A DNA stretch of 64,000 bases, taken from Cryptomeria japonica. Lineage: Eukaryota; Streptophyta; Pinopsida; Cupressales; Cupressaceae. Shown piece after piece: positions 1-9,362 of the stretch. The DNA is taken from contig NC_081408.1 in assembly GCF_030272615.1 (NCBI RefSeq), positions 609,058,173 through 609,122,172 of the forward strand, in the 5' to 3' direction. Below the pieces are notes generated by a model. It worked only from the letters and a program-made list of their open reading frames with translations. It did no database searches and had not been told where the DNA came from. The stretch's first letter is position 1; every line of letters begins with the position of its first letter. Made by a program: the position numbers and the translations under genes.

Positions 1-998
1 CTTACTAGCACCTTTTTGTTTTAGAAGCCAAAATCTTTCTAGTTGTTGAGGCAGGAGGTTGGACCTTTGGTAGCGGCCCACACAAATACGGTTTTTAGTA
101 GAGATACAAAGTTCACCACGGGGACTTTTCGTGGGGACTGATGCTTGGTTGACCCAAGAAGTGAGTGTCGAGGGTGCAGCCAGTGAGTTCAAGCATCTAA
201 GTATCCGCTTTGAATAGCGTAGCCTCAGGGGTAAAACCTCATGTGGGATCAACAACTATTGTCTTGGCCAGCCATAATAATTGTGCTTGACTTATTTTAA
301 ACATTCAAAACAGTCAAGACCAAATAGCAAAACATTGTGTCTTTTGTGTCTTCAAGTGTATGCAAAACATTTTTACATCAAACAACACACTTTTCTTGGA
401 GTCATTTTGAGTCTAAACACTTGCAAACATTGAGTCCTCATCAACATTGTGTCCTCTTGTCACGAAAAATAGTCAAACATTCAGATTTGGTCACAACCAA
501 CAACTTCACAAATTGAAAATTTTTTATAGTCCAACAAACAAGAGCAATCAGTTTCAGAATTCTTGAGCTTCCTAAGTTGTTTCTCCAGGTTTTCATCTAG
601 CATTCAACTTGTCTTTGGGTCTCACAAAGTCCATCATTGCTTTACATCTTGCATTAAATTTACATTTGTCTAAACTTGAGTCAAAAGGTCACTTGCTTGT
701 CCTCATCATACTTTGTCAACACACTACATACAACAACATTTTGCTAAGTGGTCCCTCATCAAGGTCTATCACCTTTGGGTCTCATTTGGTCTTACTTAGA
801 GTCAAGGTCAACTTACCTCATCAAGAGAAACTATCCTCTCTTTGGAAGTCACACCTACTCTACTACATACATGCTTGGTCTTACACTTTGGACATTGCAA
901 GTAAACCTTAGATTCATTTACATTCCATCCAAACTCTTGGTCTTCCATACTTTTTCCATTTTCATCTAGTCTCACACATCTCGGTCAATACCTAGTTC
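1..998 (+). other. 5' leader of element A (partial)
   Basis: No protein-coding signal is convincing here; the two short ORFs (609-911, 748-969) have no recognisable content. Bases 1-420 are repeated with scattered differences at 63598-64000, the same leader in the second A copy. A block at about 60-290 is also recognisable in reverse complement inside the leader of element D (51837-52035), including the shared words TAGAGA-ACAAAGTTC and AGAAGTGAGTGTCG. From about 300 on, the leader is rich in CA and TC and repeats words such as TTGTGTCTTTTGTGTCTTC. It ends just before the gag start at 999. Confidence 0.6.
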
Positions 999-2957
999 AT
1001 GATTGAAACCTATCTTCAAAAATCTAGGAGAGAAACTAAAGAGGCTCAAGAGTCCGCAAACATGAGTTCTTCTGAGTATGACAATGATATCTTTTTCAAT
1101 TCTGATCATACTACATTACCTGACATGGATGCCTATAGAAACATTCCAAATGTTGAGAACATGGACACTACAAACAATAATGATACACACAATGACAATA
1201 TGGACAACATTTCAGTACATTCAGAAGAGGTGGAAGACACCATTATGAATCCTCATTTTAATCGATTGGTTGAGGAAATACTGAGGAGAGATAGACAATG
1301 CTTCTTACAAATGATGGCACAAAGTGGAGCCAAGATACCTCATGATTTTGACATGTCTTAAATAATGGAAAATCGACCTTTGCAACAACCTCACTTCAAC
1401 ATGGATCAAAGGAGGCCTAATAGTGGAGGCAATAGAAGACCACATCTTGTGCCTGAATCACCATCATCTTTGTTTCAAAAACCAGAGGTCCCACATACAC
1501 ATGGTCAAGCATATGATACTCACCTTCGCAGACCATTATGGAAGTCTTATGCAGAGAAATATGCTCAATCACATATCAATGCTAAGGATCAACCACCAAA
1601 GCAATTGGATATTCAAAGACATGCTCAAAATTTGGATACAAGGAAACCTCATGTCAAATTTGGGGGCAACACATTAGAACATGACATGCCTGTAGAGTAC
1701 GGTATACATGGACAAAATAGATATTTCATTCCTCAACATGAATCTATACCAAGTGGTCCATATATGCAACATCACTATAGACCTCCTCCATATGAACACG
1801 TGTATAATCAATATCATCCATATATGCAACATGCTTCTCCTCCAATTGGTGCCTCAAGCATGGGGTATGGTCCAAGAAGTCGATCTCCACCTAAGAGCAA
1901 TTTGGAGCAACAAATTAGGGACTTACAAAAGAAAATGGAGGACATAAATACACCGAAGCCAACATACACAATGAGAGACATATGTCCTTATCCATTTGAC
2001 AAGAGCATTCCAATGCCTCCTTTTCCTACACATTTTGTGACACCTAAATTTGATAAGTAAAGAGGAAAAGGGGATCCTAAGGCACACATAAGACAATTTT
2101 TCATAGCTTGCATTGAGATAGCAGTAGAAGAGACATATTTGATGAGATTATTCCCACAGAGCCTAGGCGATCAAGCTATGGAATGGTTCTCCCAACTTCC
2201 ACCTAGAATTAAGTCATGGGGTGACTTAGCAGAGGCATTTATTCAACATTTCTCCTACAATATAGAGACAAACATATCAATCACTACTTTGTGCAACACC
2301 AAGCAAAAAGATGGAGAGTCTTTTGCATCATTTTTACAAAGATGGAGGAATCTAGCCAGCAGATGCTCTTGTGAAATTCCACAAAAATAAATGGTATAAA
2401 TGTTCACCCAAAATGTTAACAAAGAGATTGGTTATGACTTAAGGAAAGCTTGTTTGTCCACCTTCAAGGACGTCATTGAAAAAGGCTTAGCAACAGAGAA
2501 GGTCCTAATTGAACAAGGAGTCATTAAGATATTCAAGGAAAACAAAGATGACTTTAAAGGAAAAGACAAGCTAAGATTTTGGAATAAAAACAAGAACACA
2601 ATCAATGATGGTGTTGTTGATGCCAATACAGTGCAACCCAATTTCATTTTTTCTGGATCAAATCAGGTGAATACTCAAACAACTTCTAAATCACGAAGGA
2701 AGTACACTCCATTGGGCGAACCACTAGAGTCAATTTTCAAGAAGCTAGTGGCAAACAAGATAATCACAATTCCAGATTTGCCTCCATATGAGCCAAAGGT
2801 TAAACCAAATTGGTGGAATGATGATGAGTATTGTGAATTTCATAAGAGCAAGGGTCATAAAACAGGAAATTGTCATTGACTGAAGAACATCATACAAGAT
2901 CTCATTGATAGAGGTGACATTGAGATTGAAGGGCACTCATCCAATCAAGAACATGAG
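999..2957 (+). pseudogene. gag of element A (broken by stops)
   Basis: One frame runs from ATG 999 through the nucleocapsid with in-frame stops at 1359, 2058, 2388, 2397 and 2877. The part at 1965-2390 is a retrotransposon Gag capsid domain, with CPYPFDKSIP, then ETYLMRLFPQSL, AMEWFSQLPP and SFASFLQRW; it aligns block by block with Gag of C (ETYLMRLFPKSL, AMEWFSELPP) and D (LYLRKLFPKSL, FANFLQRW). The knuckle at about 2833-2876 reads YCEFHKSKGHKTGNC, a CX2HX4HX4C pattern rather than the usual CX2CX4HX4C, as in other Tat elements. The N-terminal segment ends LQMMAQSGAKIPHDFD, matching LMSAKFGATLPQDFD in C. Gag would package element RNA in cytoplasmic particles. The stops make this copy non-coding as a whole. 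Confidence 0.85.
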
Positions 2958-3905
2958 ATGTTTAAGGAATCATTCCCAAAACATGACAAGGGAAAAGCTA
3001 AAGCCATAGATGATCAAACCAACTATACCAGAGCATCTTATAACTATGATTCAACTATCAATCAGATCTCGATGGACAATTACGTCTCTACCATTATCAT
3101 CAAGGACAAAACCCCTGAGAATTCTACCCAGAGACCCAAGATCGTTCTAAAAGGCATTGGATCTTCTTCCGAACCTACCTCTGAATCTCATGTCACAACC
3201 CACTGAGGTAAATTCACTTTGCAATGTGCTCCAGCTAAAAACACCGCTTCCTCATCAACCAAACTTGAGTATGACCTTGTTTAACAATTAGGGAAGACAC
3301 CCACGCTCATCTCCATACTTGAACTCTTGCACATATCCCCCGCACATAAATCCATTCTTGACAAAATCTTGAGAGAAACTGCTGTTCCTACTGATTTGAA
3401 CGTGGACCAGTTTCAAGCCATGGTGGGATACCTTTCCGTTCCACACTCCCTTACATTCACAGAAGCCAATGACACCTCCGTAAGTCAACCACATAATGCA
3501 CCTCTACACATTGAAGCCTTCATACACAAACATCAAATAAAACGAGTCCTGATAGATGGAGGAGCAGGTCTAAACATTTGTACATTGAGCACTATTAAAC
3601 AATTGGGATATTCTGATAAAGCTTTAAATTCTACAAACAAAATTACCATCAAAGCATATGATGATGAAGAGCGTTCATCCAAGGGAACAATCACCTTACC
3701 TTTCAGAGTAGGGCCAGTTATAAAGGATGTGGTTTTTCAAGTCCTAGACCTAGAGCTCACATACAACATATTGCTGGGACACCCATGGATTCATGAGATG
3801 ACGCAGTCCCATCTACATATCATCGATGTATCAAGTTCCCACACAATGGAGTTGAAGTGACCGTCAAAGCTGACCCAAATCCATTCATATATTACAACAA
3901 TCTGT
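2958..3905 (+). pseudogene. retropepsin (protease) region of element A
   Basis: This continues in the gag frame, with stops at 3204 and 3282, then an open stretch at 3327-3860. The active-site segment is VLIDGGAGLNICTLS (around 3547-3590), with DGG where most retropepsins have DSG or DTG; C and D show the same DGG, a feature of the Tat/Ogre lineage. The second conserved strand, YNILLGHPWIHEM, follows at about 3760-3800. Just after it a frameshift near 3796-3801 moves the homologous sequence (PSTYH...KFPHNG) into another frame. The enzyme would mature the Gag-Pol polyprotein. This copy is broken. Confidence 0.8.
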
Positions 3906-3964
3906 GACCTAGATCAGAAATAACAATTCTAGCCAATCGAGAAGCTATTCCTTCATCAACATAT

Positions 3965-5125
3965 GTGGATCTAGAATCATTAAAAGCTTCTACATCAAAA
4001 CAAGCAGAGCTTAAAGAAAAATTCAAGATTAAAGACATGGGATGTGGTGAGTATATCTTTCATGTTGATCAACTCCCACTATCTCCTAAGGTATTCAGTC
4101 AACATGAACAATCTATAAATAATTTGCAATGTCAAGGAATTGGGTGTGAACCACCTAGTGTTGTGGCTACTAAGTCTGAATGCAAATCTCCTCTAGTGGT
4201 GAAACCATCTCTTGATATCAATAGTCCTATGAGTGGTTCCAGCGAAGAATCTATTGAGTGTATTGCCAGCCCTCTTGAGAACTCACATAGCCTTACCATT
4301 TCATCCACTCATTCCATTTCCACTCTCCTCCCAGACTTGGATCAACAAGAATTACAAAAGCCCTTACTCATTAGGGATAAAAAATCACACTTTGAAAAGA
4401 AAAATCTAAAAGTCAAAAATAAAGAAAAGTCCTTTAGTCCAAATCAAAATCAAAAGCTATTGGACTCTACAAAAATCAAAGTCAAGGATAAAAATCCTAT
4501 GAAGCAAAAAGAGAAAGAGTTGATCTCCCCTAATACCAAAATAATCGGGGGCAAAAGTTCTAAAATTTCAAGTCAAAATGCATACTTGTTGATCCTAAGT
4601 CTCCATCATGCTATCCTACTTTCACTTCTTTTCACAGTCATAAGCCTTCATAACTCATCCACTTGTTCCACACATCCATCCCCTTTTGGTGATACATCAT
4701 GGACATTTAATGGAGCTTCCTTGAAGGACTTTGTTATCAGGGATGCCCAAACTTCTTCAGGTGACACGCATATGGGACTACGTAGACCACATGCTAGTAA
4801 TTCTATCTCAGTTCCTTTATCAAAGAAGACAGTCACTCAAGCTACACATCATTCAGTCAAGGAACTTTGCAGTTACAATCATAAGGTTAAGCCTCACACA
4901 TTTGAGGTGGGTGCCTTGGTTCTTAGAGAAAATCCTAAAAATCAGCAAGACAGAGAGAAGAAGGGCAAGTTTGAACCAAACTGGCTTGGTCCTTGCATCA
5001 TCACAACAGCATATGGATCTGGTGCATATCAGCTCTCAACAACAGAGGGTGAATCTTTGGAGGATAGGTACAATGACTTTCTAGGTCGAACATATGCCTC
5101 GATTGTCATAACCTACTTGCTATAA
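3965..5125 (+). CDS. chimeric ORF bridging the pol deletion (386 aa)
   Basis: This is the longest open frame in element A. Residues about 20-40 (CGEYIFHVDQLPLSPKVF) match the post-protease linker of C (NGEYSISQLPLSPKSF) and D. A Lys/Ser-rich region follows, then a hydrophobic stretch around residues 202-225 (YLLILSLHHAILLSLLFTVI) that could span a membrane. The C-terminal 95 residues are the integrase tail: SYNHKVKPHTFEVG, REKKGKFEPNWLGP and GAYQLS match C at 23713-23890. RT, both RNase H domains and the integrase core are absent between them. No start signal or expression evidence is visible, so whether it is translated is unknown. It could simply be a deletion product that stayed open by chance. 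Confidence 0.6.
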   Translation: MDLESLKASTSKQAELKEKFKIKDMGCGEYIFHVDQLPLSPKVFSQHEQSINNLQCQGIGCEPPSVVATKSECKSPLVVKPSLDINSPMSGSSEESIECIASPLENSHSLTISSTHSISTLLPDLDQQELQKPLLIRDKKSHFEKKNLKVKNKEKSFSPNQNQKLLDSTKIKVKDKNPMKQKEKELISPNTKIIGGKSSKISSQNAYLLILSLHHAILLSLLFTVISLHNSSTCSTHPSPFGDTSWTFNGASLKDFVIRDAQTSSGDTHMGLRRPHASNSISVPLSKKTVTQATHHSVKELCSYNHKVKPHTFEVGALVLRENPKNQQDREKKGKFEPNWLGPCIITTAYGSGAYQLSTTEGESLEDRYNDFLGRTYASIVITYLL

Positions 5126-5856
5126 TAAAGCTCAATGATGATAACGCACAAGAAGCTCTTTCACTTTCATATCTTCTGTCTTCCATCCCCCTTTCTTGAT
5201 TGACTTCCATCATCCTTCTTGAGTCTGCGTAGCCTGCTATCACATGACTGAGTATAATGACACACCAAAAACATTTGCATTTCATGTAGTTGCACCTGCA
5301 TTACCACATATAAGCATTTCATACATACATATAGATATCACAACTGCATCACATCCTGCACACAACACCTGTTAGCACAATTTACATTTGCATTATCATA
5401 TTCATCTGCATTACATACATTCACATTTGCATCATGCATACACATATAAAACATAAAAGAACAAAAAAATATATTGCATTGCATCATATACATATTTGCA
5501 TCCATATCATAAGCATCACATAGAAACATACATCACATAGGTATGCATGCATATAGCTGCCGCAAAGATGAATCATCTCATATATATAATCATAAGTGTC
5601 ACGATACAATGATGTCAAAATCATATGGCTACAATCACCCGAAGGTGTCTACATCATCATACAAAATGGTACAAAATTGATACATAGGGAGCCCTCTAGG
5701 GCTATGATAAACTCCCTCCCTCAAAGCTGGCTAGCCTCGATGGAGTATGAGCCCTGGAAGGACCCACCCCATGATCATCTCTCTTGTCCCCTCTGTCTTT
5801 TGAGCCTAGTTGTCTCATCCTCCTCTCCTCCTCCTCCCCGATCCCGCAGCCAATCC
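5126..5856 (+). other. 3' non-coding region of element A
   Basis: No gene is seen on the + strand. From about 5220 to 5560 the sequence is a degenerate simple repeat of CATTTGCAT, CATATA and ATCACAT words. The part from about 5640 to 5856 is the tail of the antisense PMD transcript; on the minus strand it reads as a Gly/Glu/Arg-rich low-complexity stretch after the PMD stop, in a shifted frame. Confidence 0.5.
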
Positions 5857-6338
5857 TCATGTCGCCCTATCCAGACAGAGGAACCCACTGATCACTCCTG
5901 CCAATACTACTAGTAGTGCTAATCCTGTCTGTGTCATTGTGTCCCATGCCATGTGTCCAGCCCTCATCTCTAGTCCTGGATCTTGAAACACTCTTCTCAG
6001 GGCTTCCCTATCTCCATCTCGATCGTACGGAATTAGCTCCCCATCGATCGGTATCCGTATAATCCTGTATACATCCTCCAGGGTGACTGTCATCTCCCCC
6101 ATCGACAAATGAAAAGTGCAAGTCACAGAGTGCCACCTCTTCACCAGTGCAGTCAGCAATCCCATGTTCGCCCAAAACTAAGGCACATACAGAATATGTC
6201 TCAATCCCATAGCCTCAATCGCAGCTCGGTCCTCAGCTGTCAACTCAGGTCGCAACCTCTGAGTCGATGGGAATCTCTCCCGTGACTCCAGTATAGGCAA
6301 ATACTCCTGCAGTCACACAAATCAATCATCTCAGTCCT

Positions 6339-6560
6339 AGTGACACTCATTGTTCATCACAAATTGTTGCTTCTATCCTAGTGGTACTCCCTGTTCATCA
6401 CAAAGTACTACGTGTTTGGCACTCCCTGTTCATTACAAAGTGCTGCTCACATTTGCACTCACTGTTCATCACAAAGTGCTACTCATATTTTAGTACTCCC
6501 CGTTCATCACAAAGTACTATATCTTGGTACTCACTGTTCATCACAAAGTGCCTTGATCTA
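6339..6560 (+). repeat. tandem repeat, about 6 copies of 34-37 bp
   Basis: Units have the form CACTCCCTGTTCATCACAAA followed by GTGCTACT and a variable tail. The array lies entirely inside the predicted intron of the antisense PMD gene. Confidence 0.8.
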
Positions 6561-6763
6561 TCTTATCTTATGGCCTATGCTCGAGTGAATCCTCTTGAGT
6601 AGTTTCCTAATTGGCAACGTATGTTCTATCACAGAATTGTCAATCCTAGCCCTATTTGCTATCCTAGTTTTCCCTAGAGGACCTGCTTGAGTGTATCCTC
6701 TCAACAGCTTATCCAATCGACAACGTATGTTCATCACAGAACTGTCGATTTGACCTAGACGAC

Positions 6764-6935
6764 ACAAATGCGCTTTCATGACATAAATGCGCTTATAGAT
6801 TGCACAGACACGTTTGAAAAACACAGACGTGCCTGAAAAATAGACGTGCCTATGCTCTGCATAAACGCGCCTATCTTACACAAATATGCTTGAATTACGC
6901 AGACGCGCCTGGCACCAACGCAGATGCGCCTGGGT
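6764..6935 (+). repeat. degenerate short repeat (ACGCGCCT family)
   Basis: About eight copies of a 20-25 bp unit centred on ACAGACGCGCCT or AAATGCGCTT. It also falls in the predicted PMD intron. Related words in the opposite orientation (CGCGTCTGTG, CGCATCTGTG) occur in the A' leader at about 62815-62935. Confidence 0.55.
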
Positions 6936-7312
6936 GTTTTTGACATTTTTTGGACCCTATCCTAGAGTGCATTTATTACACTATCTAGCATACATTAATG
7001 ACAACAATAAATGCAACAAAGTACAAGAAGGTTTTGTGGTACTTACTGGCTCTCCTGCATCTGTTGGCCTTTGAAATCGGCGAACACAGTCGAATCTGTG
7101 AATCATTGCCATCGTTGCTGACTACTGCTGCTCTATCTCGCTCTGCACTCTGATCTCTTGAAGGTGTAGATGACAATGATGATGTTTTCCCCTCGTGGTC
7201 TATTTATAGACTGCCCTAGTCTTAGTCCTAGCCCTCATTTCCCGAGTCAGTCTTCATTATCCCGTGACTCTGTCACTTTATCTGGTCAGTCCATTCTATC
7301 CTGTCCTTCTTA

Positions 7313-7462
7313 TCGAGAGATTGTCTGCGATCTTTCCAGACATTTTTTCATCCAATCTCTCGAGGGGGCATATCATTCCCATCTTGGGGCAACTTTGTAT
7401 CAGTTCATATTATCTTCTTTGAAACAACGTGACAAGCTGCATTGTTTCAAAGAGGGGCAAAA
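7313..7462 (+). promoter_or_regulatory. pre-PPT hairpins and polypurine tract of element A
   Basis: Two inverted repeats precede the 3' LTR. The first pairs TCGAGAGATTG (7313-7323) with CAATCTCTCGA (7353-7363), with an inner pair TGTCTG/CAGACA (7322-7327, 7337-7342). The second pairs CTTTGAAACAA (7417-7427) with TTGTTTCAAAG (7442-7452). The polypurine tract AAAGAGGGGCAAAA (7449-7462) overlaps the last arm and abuts the LTR. Three G-runs (7364, 7386, 7454) lie in the block. In this class of element the PPT primes plus-strand DNA synthesis; a role for the hairpins is inference. Confidence 0.65.
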
Positions 7463-7488
7463 TGTAGACACCTAAAATTGTCATGTCT

Positions 7489-7721
7489 AATTAAATAAAT
7501 ATTTTATTTATTTAATTATCTAAGCCTAATTCTTTTATTAATTAAATAAATCCACATTTATTTAATTAAATTCATTTATCTTCTTCTAGCCTTATTTCTC
7601 ATTTAAATAAATACCTTTATTTATTTAAATTATCATTTTTCTAAATTAAATAAATATCTTATTTATTTAATTGATCTCACTCCTTCTATTAATTAAATAA
7701 ATCTTTATTTATTTAATTAAT
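7489..7721 (+). repeat. array of five AT-rich palindromes in the LTR
   Basis: Palindromes built on AATTAAATAAAT / ATTTATTTAATT lie at 7489-7517, 7538-7569, 7601-7630, 7643-7672 and 7688-7721, with loops of 4-5 bases and centres 42-62 bp apart. The same set recurs in the A' LTR (about 61949-62183). Confidence 0.85.
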
Positions 7722-7884
7722 TCGTTAACCTTTTCTACCCATGACACATGTCATTCATCTCTTAATTCATACACTACCTACCCTCTCATTATTTTCTTAT
7801 TTTCTTTACCTACCCTCTAATCATAGCTGACCATTTATCTTTTACACCTCTCAATCTTATCCCTCCATTTCATATGGCATCTTC

Positions 7885-7892
7885 TATATAAG
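7885..7892 (+). promoter_or_regulatory. TATA box of LTR A
   Basis: TATATAAG in a C-rich context, conserved at 62348-62355 in the other LTR copy. It is the likely start-site signal for element transcription. Confidence 0.6.
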
Positions 7893-8269
7893 AGGATACT
7901 TCCTTCATTATCAACCCTAATCAATCTATGCATCCTCACTATGCATTCAACCCTGTTGACTACTTGACTACACTACGCTTTTGAACATAGGCGATCCTAC
8001 TTGTAACCACATTTCCGTTCTTTGTTGAGCTCTTGTGCACACATAAAATCTGAGAGCAAATATATCAAGCAAGATCAATGGAGATAGGAAGAATGGAGAT
8101 CCAAACCCTATTAGACATGTGATGGTATAATCTTTGTGATTTCATTTGATTTGCATTGTCTTAGGTAATCTTCATATGTTATGGTGGATCTTTGTTGTTG
8201 TTAGGCTAGGGTTTTGTGGTTGAATCTATTTAGTCTTTCAATATTGTTAATCCATTTTCACCATATACA

Positions 8270-9059
8270 AGAATCAACCGACTTATGCAGCAAGAGTAAC
8301 ACAATGAAAGCAGCAAGAAAACATAACAAGATTACATAAACAAATCATATTATTGCTTTAGAACATCTGACAACCATCTGGTTATCTTCATATAATCATC
8401 AAAGAACATCCAATAGTTAACCGGTTACATGTAGGCTATCAGCCAGATACAATCCAACCAGGACTCTAAGAATCAACCAGATCATAAAATGTGAATCTCA
8501 ATCCTTATTCTCAATTCTACTTCCTTTGCCCCTACAAATGATTACATAATATCATATTTATACCCACCGGAACATATTCGGGTCAGCCTCATAAGATTAC
8601 ATTTACCAATGCAGAAAAATGAAACGTGTAACTAGGTTGGCCCTAAGAATTAAAGAAATCTTTCCAGAAAATAATAACCACGAAGTGCGGTTCAGCAAGA
8701 AGGTCGGCCACATGCCAAAAAACATTGGACAAGACCCAAAATAGATCCACACACCAAGAATCGCGCTGGTAATGAAGGAAAACCAACCGGTAAGCACAAG
8801 AACTGTCCCGAAACCCAGAAACAGTTAACCAAAAGCAATAAATGACCAAAAAAGAACCCAAATGAACTGAAAATCTGGACTTAAGCACACAAACTAGCCT
8901 AGAAACCAGAAATAATATTTGCCATGAAAAAAAGCAACTACCGGTACCAACCGATAAGAACACAAAAAACTACATGATGAACTAAACAAGAAAAAAACTA
9001 AAAGGAAATATTTTTGGTTGATGCAAGATTTCTCATCGACTGGGGATGCTCCTGCATCA
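8270..9059 (-). repeat. B1 left LTR (3' LTR), missing its first 32 bp
   Basis: It starts at AGAATCAACC, equivalent to 11164 in the right LTR, and ends CTGCATCA at 9059. The lost bases are replaced by the end of LTR A, consistent with A having inserted here. Confidence 0.8.
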
Positions 9060-9362
9060 GACAACCCAGGTAGAAAAAGATGTTCCATGAGAGGCAACTC
9101 ATGAACATCTAAAATGATTCAGAATAAAGACCCCATGCTCATTTCTGATCCAAACATCTTCTTTATCTACCAACCTTTGCTTTAGCTCCTTCGGTGCCTC
9201 AACCGACTTCTCTAACCCTTGACACTCTTTGTTTCTCTTCCTTTGCTTTAGATCTACACATTGTCTCTGTTTATTGGCTTCTTTCTTCTGCAACTCTGAT
9301 TTGTCTCTGCCACAAGACTTCATCTAGTTTGTCACCATAAGATCTATGTCATCCGGTTCCAT

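Larger units (their letters stand above)
5857..7112 (-). pseudogene. antisense plant mobile domain (PMD, MAIN/MAIL-like) gene carried by element A
   Basis: Two exons can be read on the minus strand. Exon 1 is 7112-7047: ATG, 22 codons ending TDAGEP, then donor GTAAGT. Exon 2 is 6306-5857: acceptor TGACTGCAG, then EYLPILESRERF in the same phase. The intron is 740 bp. Exon 2 carries PMD landmarks: LLTALVKRWHSVTCTFHL, then GEMTVTLEDVYRI and IPIDGE, the segment around the conserved W, H and TLEDV of this family. An in-frame TAG lies at 6178-6180, and the domain stops after about 170 residues, much shorter than a full PMD, so this copy is probably dead or reduced. PMD proteins in plants include MAIN and MAIL1, nuclear factors in silencing and genome stability; PMD genes are also known inside plant transposons. 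Antisense genes near the 3' end are a known trait of some Tat elements. Coding PMD similarity is firm; splicing is predicted only. Confidence 0.75.
1..8269 (+). mobile_element. Element A: Tat-type Ty3/gypsy LTR retrotransposon, non-autonomous, 5' end outside window
   Basis: Seen in order on +: leader, gag, retropepsin region, a chimeric ORF ending in an integrase C-terminus, an antisense PMD gene, a polypurine tract and a 3' LTR (7463-8269). Window position 1 aligns with 63598 in the second copy, so about 1.7 kb of leader plus the 5' LTR should lie to the left. Most of RT, RNase H and integrase is absent: the space between protease and integrase C-terminus is about 1 kb, against more than 4 kb in element C. 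The DGG protease motif and CX2HX4HX4C Gag knuckle are typical of the plant Tat/Ogre lineage. The coding frame has several stops, so this copy is not functional alone. Confidence 0.85.
7463..8269 (+). repeat. 3' LTR of element A (807 bp)
   Basis: It begins TGTAGACACC right after the polypurine tract and ends ATACA. Its whole length aligns to 61924-62692, where the same LTR is followed by a primer-binding region, which fixes both ends. A TATA box, TATATAAG, is at 7885-7892. Five AT-rich palindromes occupy the U3 start (7489-7721). The 3' neighbour is not new flanking DNA but base 33 of a B-family LTR. Confidence 0.85.

Noticed and set aside
1359-2879. gag stops in A all explained by cytosine deamination
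   Set aside because: At least the stop at 2058 replaces a position that is Tyr in C and D, which needs a transversion, so the idea does not hold for all stops.
5596-5913. 105-aa plus-strand ORF over the PMD region
   Set aside because: It is the complement of the PMD tail and has no family features.
6985-7176. 63-aa minus-strand ORF (MSSTPSRDQ...) as the first PMD exon frame
   Set aside because: It begins at TTG and is out of phase with exon 2; the overlapping frame from ATG 7112 joins exon 2 in phase.
7321-7475. Pre-PPT hairpin of A as a transcription terminator
   Set aside because: Intrinsic hairpin terminators are bacterial; the position and conservation point to the PPT instead.
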